Source: Acidobacteriota bacterium (GTDB lineage: Bacteria > Acidobacteriota > Terriglobia > Bryobacterales > Bryobacteraceae). From it: a stretch of DNA of 12,551 nt. The notes beneath the pieces were generated by a model. That model was not told the origin of the DNA. It did no database searches and saw only the letters and a list, made by a program, of their open reading frames with translations. This document shows positions 7,686 to 12,551 of the stretch, piece by piece. Position 1 is the stretch's first letter; each line of letters starts with the position of its first letter. The translations under genes were made by a program, and so were the position numbers. The DNA is taken from positions 1-12,551 of the forward strand of contig JAMCRM010000088.1 in assembly GCA_023380575.1 (NCBI GenBank). The letters are read 5' to 3'.

Positions 7686-9179
7686 ATAGATGGCGCACAC
7701 CTCACCATTGATGAGGTGCGGCAGGTAGCCTTGGGGGACGCGGGCGTCGCATTATCCTCCGAAGCATTGGAGCGAATGGCTGCTTCCCGTGCGGTGGTGG
7801 AACGCATGGCGGCCGGTAAGGAACCGGTTTACGGCGTCAATACCGGTGTGGGCCGGCTTGCGGACGTGCGCATCGATGCGGCGGACCTGGCGGTTCTGCA
7901 GCGCAACATCGTCAGGTCCCATGCGGCGGGCGTGGGACCCCCGCTGGCGTGCGGCGAGGTACGGGCGATGATGCTGATCCGCGCCAACGTGCTCGCTATC
8001 GGGCTTTCTGGGATTCGGCCCCTTGTGGCCGAGCAGATCTGCCAGATGTTGAATCGCAACGTGACGCCGGTGGTACCCTCCCAGGGCAGCGTGGGAGCCA
8101 GCGGCGACCTGGCTCCCCTCGCGCACATCGCCTTGGTGCTTATCGGCGAGGGTGTGGCCGGATTCCAGGGCGAGACTCTGGCGGGAGCGGAAGCCCTGCG
8201 ACGCGCCGGGCTGAAACCAATTGAACTCAACGCGAAAGAGGGGATTTCGCTGATCAACGGCACGCAGGCGATGCTCGCGTGCGGCTGCCTGCGCCTGGCT
8301 GAGGCCCGCGTGCTGGCGGAAGCCGCCGACGTAGTCTGCGCCATGACCACGGACGCATTGCGCGGCACGCCCCGGGCGTTCGATCCGCGGTTGCACATGG
8401 CCCGTCCCCATCCCGGACAACTGGCCAGCGCGGCCCGCCTGCGCGAATTGATGGAGGGAAGCGAGATTCGTGCCTCGCACCTGGGCTGTGGCCGTGTGCA
8501 GGATGCCTATTCCCTGCGCTGCGCGCCGCAGGTGCACGGCGCGGTCCGCGAAGCCATCGAGCGTGCGGGACACGTTTTCGAAATCGAGCTGAACTCGGCG
8601 ACCGACAATCCGCTCGTTCTCGGCGACGAGGTTCTGTCCGGAGGCAACTTTCATGGGGAGCCGGTCGCGCTGCAACTCGACTTTCTGGCCATCGTCTTGA
8701 CCGTGCTTTCGGCAATTTCCGAGCGTCGCGTCGATCGCCTGGTGAACCCGGCGCTCAACGAAGGGCTGCCCGCGTTCCTTGCTGCGCAGCCCGGTCTGGA
8801 ATCCGGCCTGATGATGGCGCAGGTGACCGCCGCCGCGCTGGTGGGAGAGAATCGTATCCTGGCGCATCCCGCCACGCCCGGCACCATCACCACCAGTGGC
8901 AACAAGGAGGATTTCGTCAGCATGGGGATGGCCGCTGCCGCCAAAATCGAGCGGGTGATCGCCAACACGCGCTACGTTTTGGCCATTGAGGCATTGGCCG
9001 CGTGCCGTGGGATTGAATTGTCGCGGCCGCTGCGCACCAGTCCCGTATTGGAGCGCATCCGGGAGCGGGTTCGTTCCGCCGCACCCGAGCGTCCCGCCGA
9101 TCATGAATTGCGGGGGGACATCGAGTCCGTGGCCAGGCTGATAGCCGACGGCGGGCTTGCCCCGATCGCCGCAGTCTGA
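7674..9179 (+). CDS. hutH: Histidine ammonia-lyase (histidase)
   Basis: The enzyme converts L-histidine to trans-urocanate and ammonia, the first step of histidine degradation in the cytoplasm. The 501-residue protein has the whole MIO-lyase layout: Ala142-Ser143-Gly144 (in GSVGASGDLAPLAH) cyclise to the MIO cofactor. Tyr53 (YGVNTGVG), His83 (SHAAGVG), Asn195 (LINGTQ), Gln276 and Arg282 (QDAYSLR), Phe326 (GNFHGEP) and Glu412 fall at or within about three positions of the catalytic residues of Pseudomonas putida HutH. His83 favours histidine over tyrosine or phenylalanine as substrate. The segment around Glu412 reads NKEDFVSMG, whereas many histidases have QEDHVSM, so substrate scope could differ slightly. 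No hutU, hutI or hutG lies nearby, so the gene is an orphan of the pathway here. It starts 8 nt after the sulfatase stop with no good Shine-Dalgarno sequence; a small inverted repeat covers its start. Confidence 0.95.
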   Translation: MNVVIDGAHLTIDEVRQVALGDAGVALSSEALERMAASRAVVERMAAGKEPVYGVNTGVGRLADVRIDAADLAVLQRNIVRSHAAGVGPPLACGEVRAMMLIRANVLAIGLSGIRPLVAEQICQMLNRNVTPVVPSQGSVGASGDLAPLAHIALVLIGEGVAGFQGETLAGAEALRRAGLKPIELNAKEGISLINGTQAMLACGCLRLAEARVLAEAADVVCAMTTDALRGTPRAFDPRLHMARPHPGQLASAARLRELMEGSEIRASHLGCGRVQDAYSLRCAPQVHGAVREAIERAGHVFEIELNSATDNPLVLGDEVLSGGNFHGEPVALQLDFLAIVLTVLSAISERRVDRLVNPALNEGLPAFLAAQPGLESGLMMAQVTAAALVGENRILAHPATPGTITTSGNKEDFVSMGMAAAAKIERVIANTRYVLAIEALAACRGIELSRPLRTSPVLERIRERVRSAAPERPADHELRGDIESVARLIADGGLAPIAAV

Positions 9180-9408
9180 TCTCAGGCTGCCGCGCTCGTT
9201 CAGCCCGTCGTTCATTGCTCAACGCGACGATCGAGTCGCGGGCCGCCAGCCCGTACCCGCCGCTATGGCGGCTATAGTCGCCTACCGCGTCACATACCCC
9301 TATCAATGCCGGCTGAAAACCTGTCGGAGAACCTGAAGATTCCCGTTGCCGGTCGGAAACAACCGGCTGGAACCCAGGCGCCGGAACTCCTCACAACGCA
9401 GAAGCGCA

Positions 9409-9424
9409 TGTTTCACGTGGAACT
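9409..9424. promoter_or_regulatory. parS: parS site 1 (ParB-binding centromere)
   Basis: TGTTTCACGTGGAACT matches the conserved bacterial parS palindrome TGTTNCACGTGNAACA at all fixed positions except the last base. ParB loads at this sequence, hydrolyses CTP and slides as a clamp to build the partition complex. The site is 68 bp upstream of the parA start codon, consistent with parS clustering near parAB. It is nearly sure to be functional because a second site and an intact parB accompany it. Confidence 0.92.
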
Positions 9425-9456
9425 TCGCGGTTGATAAAGCACGTGCAGATGATGCG

Positions 9457-9472
9457 GGTTCCACGTGGAACA
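9457..9472. promoter_or_regulatory. parS: parS site 2 (ParB-binding centromere)
   Basis: GGTTCCACGTGGAACA is a 14-bp perfect palindrome (GTTCCACGTGGAAC) matching the parS consensus at all but the first base. Its centre is 48 bp from the centre of site 1. It ends 19 bp before the parA start codon and 7 bp before a possible -10 element, so bound ParB would cover the -35 region and could repress parAB. Confidence 0.92.
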
Positions 9473-9479
9473 TTCATGC

Positions 9480-9485
9480 TAATAT
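9480..9485 (+). promoter_or_regulatory. Possible -10 element of the parAB promoter
   Basis: TAATAT differs from the TATAAT consensus at two positions and lies 6 nt before the parA TTG. The region 16-18 bp upstream has no good -35 and overlaps parS site 2 (best is GTTCCA, 3 of 6 matches). If used, transcription would begin at or within a base or two of the start codon, making a leaderless message. This is inferred from position only. Confidence 0.35.
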
Positions 9486-9491
9486 TTCCGC

Positions 9492-10286
9492 TTGGGCAAA
9501 ATCCTCGCAATTGCCAATCAGAAAGGTGGCGTCGGCAAGACCACCACCGCCGTCAACCTCGCCGCCGCCTTCGCGGCCAACGACCTTCGCGTCCTGGTGA
9601 TTGACTCCGATCCCCAGGGCAACGCCACGACAGGCCTCGGTGTTGCCAAAGACCCTTCAAAGCCGAGCCTCTACCACGTTCTCCTCGACGGCGCCGATGT
9701 TTCCGACGCCATCACCCCGACCGACTTCGACGGCCTTGACCTCGTCCCCGCCGACAAAAACCTCGTTGGTGCCAATCTTGAACTCGTCGATCTGAAACGC
9801 CGAGAGTTCCGTCTCCAGGAGCGCGTCGCACCCCTGCGCGATCGCTACGCCTACATTCTGATTGACTGCCCTCCCGCGCTTGACCTCCTCACTCTCAACG
9901 CCTTGCTCGCCGCCCATGCCGTCCTGGTTCCCATTCAGTGCGAGTTCTTCGCCCTCGAGGGCATCTCCGAACTCATGGACACGATTGACCGCATCCGCAA
10001 CTCCTTCGGCCACCCGCTGGACGTTGCGGGCATTCTCCTGACCATGTTCGATGACCGCACCAACCTCACCCGCCAGGTCGCCGCCGACCTCAAGGACTTC
10101 TTCAAGGAACAGGTCTTCACCACCGTCATTCCCCGCAGCATTCGCCTCGCCGAAGCCCCCAGCTTCGGAAAACCTATTCTCACGTATGACCCCAGGTCCA
10201 GGGGCGCAGAAGCTTACATCCGGCTCGCCAAGGAGATCCTCGATCATGAGCAAACCGCTCGAAAACCCGCGCAAAGCGCTGGGTAA
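9492..10286 (+). CDS. parA: Chromosome partitioning ATPase ParA (Soj family)
   Basis: ParA is a DNA-binding ATPase that forms ATP dimers on the nucleoid and is stimulated by ParB, driving segregation of the origin region. The 264-residue protein carries the deviant Walker A KGGVGKT at 11-17 (Lys11 and Lys16), the Walker A' motif IDSDPQGN (37-44, Asp40) and Walker B LIDCPPA (123-129, Asp125). Arg189 (DDRTNL) and Arg218 (RSIRLAEAP) occupy the same positions as the non-specific DNA-binding arginines of Bacillus subtilis Soj. It is a short, chromosomal-type ParA without the N-terminal helix-turn-helix of plasmid type Ia proteins. The start must be TTG at 9492: an in-frame TAA lies at 9480-9482, no ATG or GTG precedes Walker A, and [13 protein letters not shown] matches the family N-terminus. 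No Shine-Dalgarno sequence is visible. Its end overlaps parB by 41 bp, so the two form an operon. Confidence 0.97.
   Translation: MGKILAIANQKGGVGKTTTAVNLAAAFAANDLRVLVIDSDPQGNATTGLGVAKDPSKPSLYHVLLDGADVSDAITPTDFDGLDLVPADKNLVGANLELVDLKRREFRLQERVAPLRDRYAYILIDCPPALDLLTLNALLAAHAVLVPIQCEFFALEGISELMDTIDRIRNSFGHPLDVAGILLTMFDDRTNLTRQVAADLKDFFKEQVFTTVIPRSIRLAEAPSFGKPILTYDPRSRGAEAYIRLAKEILDHEQTARKPAQSAG
10230..10236 (+). promoter_or_regulatory. parB ribosome binding site inside parA
   Basis: AAGGAGA lies 9 nt before the ATG at 10246, within the parA coding sequence. It fixes the parB start there; a longer open frame reaching back to 10051 lacks family similarity in the extra 65 codons. It is the clearest Shine-Dalgarno sequence in the window. 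Confidence 0.85.
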
Positions 10287-11139
10287 GGGCCTCGGCGCCC
10301 TCTTTCCCACCCGCCCTGCTTCTACCCCTGCGCCCGCACCCACGGACGGCCATCATATCGCCCAACTCCCTCTCGAGTTGATTGACCCCAATCCCGTCCA
10401 GCCCCGCCGCGTCTTTAACGCCGAGCGCCTCCAGGAGCTCGCCGCCTCCATCGCCGCCAACGGCATCGTCCAGCCCATCGTCGTCCGCCCCGCCGCAGCA
10501 CGTTACCAGCTCGTTGCCGGCGAACGCCGCCTCCGCGCCGCCAAACTCGCCAATCTCGCAACCGTTCCCGCCCTCGTCCAGGACATCGCCGACGAACGCC
10601 TGCTCGAAATCACGCTCATCGAGAACATCCAGCGTGAGGATCTCAACCCCATCGAGACCGCCCTCGCGTTCGCGCGCCTCGCCAATGACCTGCACATGAG
10701 CCATGAGGACATCGGCCGCCGCACAGGTAAGGATCGTACTACCATCACCAACTCCCTCCGCCTTCTCACACTTCCGCCCGACCTTCAGCAGTTGGTTTCT
10801 GAACGCCGCCTCTCCGCCGGACACGCGCGCTGCCTTCTCAGCCTCCCCACACCAGATCTCCAGCGTGAAGTTGCCGAAAAAGCCGTTACCCAGGGCCTCT
10901 CCGTTCGCCAGGTCGAGCGCCTCACCCAGCGCATGGTGGAGACCCGAGAGCCCAAGCACGCCGATGAAGTGCAGCCCGACCCGAACGTCAAGGCCGCTAT
11001 CCAGGAGATGGAGCGTGCCCTCGGCGCCCGGGTCCGCATTGTCGAAAAAGCCAGACAGCGCGGCCGGGTCGAGATCGATTACCACTCTCAGGACGACCTC
11101 GACCGCATCTACTCGGTAATCGTCGGGGATCTCGGGTAA
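10246..11139 (+). CDS. parB: Chromosome partitioning protein ParB (Spo0J family CTPase)
   Basis: ParB binds parS, hydrolyses CTP and spreads as a sliding clamp; its N-terminus stimulates ParA. The 297-residue protein has every expected segment in order. LGKGLGALF (12-20) is the ParA-interaction peptide. The ParB/Srx CTP-binding domain includes NPVQPRR (49-55), GERRLRAAK (92-100) and [12 protein letters not shown] (126-137). A helix-turn-helix for parS lies at about 150-176 ([20 protein letters not shown], then LRLLTLP). The C-terminal dimerisation domain spans about 250-295. Length and motifs match chromosomal Spo0J-type ParB closely. The ATG at 10246 is preceded by AAGGAGA. The gene overlaps the end of parA by 41 bp, so translation is probably coupled. 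Leucine codons are mostly CTC rather than the CTG that prevails in the receptor gene. Its TAA directly abuts the stop codon of the convergent merR gene. Confidence 0.97.
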   Translation: MSKPLENPRKALGKGLGALFPTRPASTPAPAPTDGHHIAQLPLELIDPNPVQPRRVFNAERLQELAASIAANGIVQPIVVRPAAARYQLVAGERRLRAAKLANLATVPALVQDIADERLLEITLIENIQREDLNPIETALAFARLANDLHMSHEDIGRRTGKDRTTITNSLRLLTLPPDLQQLVSERRLSAGHARCLLSLPTPDLQREVAEKAVTQGLSVRQVERLTQRMVETREPKHADEVQPDPNVKAAIQEMERALGARVRIVEKARQRGRVEIDYHSQDDLDRIYSVIVGDLG

Positions 11140-11517
11140 TCAGCGCAGGATTTCCAGAATCGCGGCCAATTCACGACGAATTTCCGGCAGCGGATCACCC
11201 TCGAACAAGCTTTCCTGCTTCGGCCTCTCGCGCCTCTGCCCCGCCCGGCGCCGCAGCATTTGCCGCGCGCCCTCGATGGTGTACCGCCTGCTGTACAGCA
11301 GGTCCTTGATCCGCGCCAGCGTTTCGACGTCCTTCCGCCGGTACAACCTCTGCCCGCTTTCGGACTTCTTCGGCGCCACGGACGGGAACTCCGTCTCCCA
11401 GTACCGCAACACGTGTGGCTCTACTCCGAGTAGCTCGCTCACTTCGCCGATGCGGAAGAACAGCTTCTCGGGGATCTGGAGGTTCGTCTCGTCGCTGGCA
11501 GCTTCCCCAAACAACAC
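11140..11517 (-). CDS. MerR-family transcriptional regulator
   Basis: This small 125-residue protein has a MerR winged helix at about 20-90: [25 protein letters not shown] (helix-turn-helix), then [21 protein letters not shown] (wing and second helical pair) and [11 protein letters not shown] basic linker ([11 protein letters not shown]) and a short helix (about 108-125) follow, probably for dimerisation. There is no ligand or metal-binding cysteine domain, so it resembles the short MlrA-like branch rather than metal or drug sensors. The inducer and targets are unknown. The start is GTG at 11517, preceded on the minus strand by GAGGTAGGA (11524-11532) with 6-nt spacing. The upstream gene's TGA overlaps that Shine-Dalgarno sequence and the gap is only 13 bp, so the two are probably translationally coupled. 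It converges on parB with no intergenic base. Confidence 0.9.
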   Translation of the reverse strand: MLFGEAASDETNLQIPEKLFFRIGEVSELLGVEPHVLRYWETEFPSVAPKKSESGQRLYRRKDVETLARIKDLLYSRRYTIEGARQMLRRRAGQRRERPKQESLFEGDPLPEIRRELAAILEILR

Positions 11518-11523
11518 TCGACA

Positions 11524-11532
11524 TCCTACCTC
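11524..11532 (-). promoter_or_regulatory. merR ribosome binding site overlapping the upstream stop codon
   Basis: GAGGTAGGA on the minus strand is 6 nt from the GTG start and shares two bases with the TGA (11533-11531) of the preceding gene. It supports the GTG start and coupling of the two genes. Confidence 0.6.
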
Positions 11533-12551
11533 ACTCGGTCCGGATTGTCACCACATGTTGGCCTCGCGGTAGCCTCAACATCCTGTCACCGGCGGATTCT
11601 ACTGCTGCCGGACCCCCGTCCACCTCAACCGCCACAACCTTCCGGCTTACCAGCGCGAATGCCGCCGCGGCTCCCCGGTACGAGATCTCGATCTGCCCCC
11701 GGTCCCCATAGCGGGCCACATCCACCTCGCCGTTGAAGTCTTCAATGACGGCACGGTGATCCTCGGGAGCCGCTTCTACAGTGTGCGCACCGGCCGGCAC
11801 CCAAACATTGTCCCGGCTTCGCAGCGGCCAGGGCCGCCCGTCAACCAGCGCCGGCCCCTGCCACCGAATCCCCACGCCGTATTTCGACTCCACCCCGAAT
11901 CTCGGACCTACCCGCTCAAATCGAGTGACAACAGCCGCCGCCGATGGCAGCAGATCTATATCGGGTTGCAGCACCGAGTACTCCGAATACAACGCCACCC
12001 TGGGAAAGGCATCCGACGCCACGTGAACCAACTGAAACAATTCAACACCGGTCTGCTGCTTGGTCGGATATACGTCCTGGTATCGCTCCGCAATGTTGAT
12101 GTCAATGGCCAGGCGTTCGCGCCGCGCCGTCAGGCCGTTGTATCGCCGTGCGATTTCCGCATAACGCTGCGGCCCCAAATGCCACACGGTCGCCGGGTCT
12201 TCCACCAGGAATGTGAACGGATGCCGCTCCAGCAGCGGCAGCAGCCGCGCCGCATCCGCTCCGATTGCATCCCGCATGCCCGTGTCCAGCCGGTCATCCA
12301 CGTGCGTCAGGACCACGTCCAACCCCGGCCGCTCCACCTGCAACAGCCATTCCCGCTCGATCCGCGCCGCCAGTTCCGCGCGGAAATCCAAGAACGCCCG
12401 CCGCGACTCCGGATCCGTTCGCTTCCGAAACAACTCCATCGGGTCGAACCCTCGCAAGCACCGGAATTCTTCTCGAACGTCGCCGTTCAGCGGTGTGAAC
12501 CGCGAAGCGTTTCCGATCCCCTCGAGCGATTCGAAATACAGTTCCGCCAGG
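11531..12551 (-). CDS. Unrecognised protein, N-terminus outside the window
   Basis: The open frame continues without a stop to the right edge, so 339 C-terminal residues are visible and the true start is beyond 12551; the internal TTG at 12457 is not needed as a start. I do not recognise the family. The first half is helix-rich with charged segments ([15 protein letters not shown]), interspersed with hydrophobic strands such as [19 protein letters not shown] and [12 protein letters not shown], a pattern compatible with the last strands of an alpha/beta barrel. The second half is beta-rich ([56 protein letters not shown]), like an accessory beta-sandwich. A glycoside-hydrolase-like protein is one possibility but is unproven. 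No membrane segment or signal is visible in this part. It is followed after 13 bp by merR, probably in one operon, so the regulator may control or be controlled with it. Confidence 0.75.
   Translation of the reverse strand, partial: LAELYFESLEGIGNASRFTPLNGDVREEFRCLRGFDPMELFRKRTDPESRRAFLDFRAELAARIEREWLLQVERPGLDVVLTHVDDRLDTGMRDAIGADAARLLPLLERHPFTFLVEDPATVWHLGPQRYAEIARRYNGLTARRERLAIDINIAERYQDVYPTKQQTGVELFQLVHVASDAFPRVALYSEYSVLQPDIDLLPSAAAVVTRFERVGPRFGVESKYGVGIRWQGPALVDGRPWPLRSRDNVWVPAGAHTVEAAPEDHRAVIEDFNGEVDVARYGDRGQIEISYRGAAAAFALVSRKVVAVEVDGGPAAVESAGDRMLRLPRGQHVVTIRTE

Larger units (their letters stand above)
9180..9491. other. Intergenic region between hutH and parA
   Basis: No credible gene is visible in these 312 bp: the open frames through it lack coding character and a start context. 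The left part contains a 6-bp-stem hairpin (CGCGAC 9223-9228, GTCGCG 9235-9240) and a 5-bp one (CCGCC 9257-9261, GGCGG 9267-9271). Neither is followed by a T-run, so they are poor candidates for a hutH terminator. The right part (9409-9472) carries the parS sites. I see no cluster of DnaA boxes (TTATCCACA-like), so there is no evidence for oriC here, and no tRNA or riboswitch fold was recognised. Confidence 0.6.

Noticed and set aside
7674..9179. Phenylalanine or tyrosine ammonia-lyase, or an aminomutase, instead of histidase
   Set aside because: His83 and Glu412 are the histidine-selective pair, and the length and motif spacing match HutH almost position for position.
7752..9215. A 487-codon minus-strand open frame opposite hutH
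   Set aside because: It mirrors a histidase with every catalytic residue intact; composition is shadow-like and no domain is visible.
9223..9271. Intrinsic terminator of hutH
   Set aside because: Two short GC stems are present but neither has a following T-run, and both are only 5-6 bp.
9180..9491. Replication origin next to parS
   Set aside because: No DnaA-box cluster or AT-rich unwinding stretch is visible, and dnaA, dnaN, rsmG or mnmG are not adjacent. parS sites alone do not define oriC.
10051..10245. Upstream extension of parB by 65 codons
   Set aside because: The extra segment is Pro/Ser-rich and overlaps conserved parA codons in another frame; the ATG at 10246 has a strong Shine-Dalgarno sequence and the correct family N-terminus.
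10180..11085. Minus-strand open frames opposite parA and parB (9657-10343 and 10180-11085)
   Set aside because: They lie wholly opposite strongly conserved genes and have Gly/Glu/Val-rich shadow composition.
1..12551. CRISPR array, transposon, prophage, toxin-antitoxin or known defence genes
   Set aside because: No regularly spaced repeats, transposase or integrase domains, terminal inverted repeats or tRNA attachment sites were seen; every long coding gene except the rightmost has an ordinary family assignment.

Overview
This is a GC-rich (roughly 60-65% by eye) bacterial chromosome segment. The most likely source is an Acidobacteriota relative of the Solibacter/Bryobacter type. That assignment is an inference: a 1261-residue Oar-like TonB-dependent receptor with an N-terminal carboxypeptidase-regulatory-like domain, a Tat-type sulfatase and a large membrane protein with a spermidine-synthase-like fold are a common mix in that phylum. 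Several genes start at TTG or GTG, and several lack a recognisable Shine-Dalgarno sequence.

Layout, left to right. A TonB-dependent receptor gene (40-3825, +) faces a gene for a polytopic membrane protein with a central spermidine-synthase/methyltransferase-like domain (3857-6226, -). Only 31 bp and a GC-rich hairpin separate their ends. A 35-bp divergent spacer holding a 22-bp-phased direct repeat leads into a formylglycine-type sulfatase (6262-7665, +). Eight nucleotides later comes a complete histidine ammonia-lyase, hutH (7674-9179, +). A 312-bp intergenic region follows, with two near-perfect parS sites and a third bare CACGTG core just ahead of parA. The chromosome partition pair parA (9492-10286) and parB (10246-11139) overlap by 41 bp. 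The parB stop codon directly abuts the stop of a convergent MerR-family regulator (11140-11517, -). The regulator lies 13 bp downstream of an unrecognised gene that runs off the right edge (11531 to beyond 12551, -).

The right third is a chromosome-maintenance block. ParB loads at parS and slides as a CTP-dependent clamp, and ParA provides the ATP-dependent segregation force; all active-site residues of both are visible. The left two thirds look like scavenging and accessory metabolism: outer-membrane uptake, sulfate-ester hydrolysis and histidine deamination. These genes are not an obvious single pathway. Sampled lines suggest that base composition changes near 9.2-9.5 kb: to the right, the + strand is C-rich whichever way genes point, while to the left the C-rich strand follows the coding strand or is nearly balanced.

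I did not find a convincing new multi-gene system. The points most worth checking are the parS array overlapping a possible leaderless parA promoter, the spermidine-synthase-like membrane protein whose nucleotide-binding motif departs from true spermidine synthases, the composition switch, and the unrecognised gene upstream of merR.
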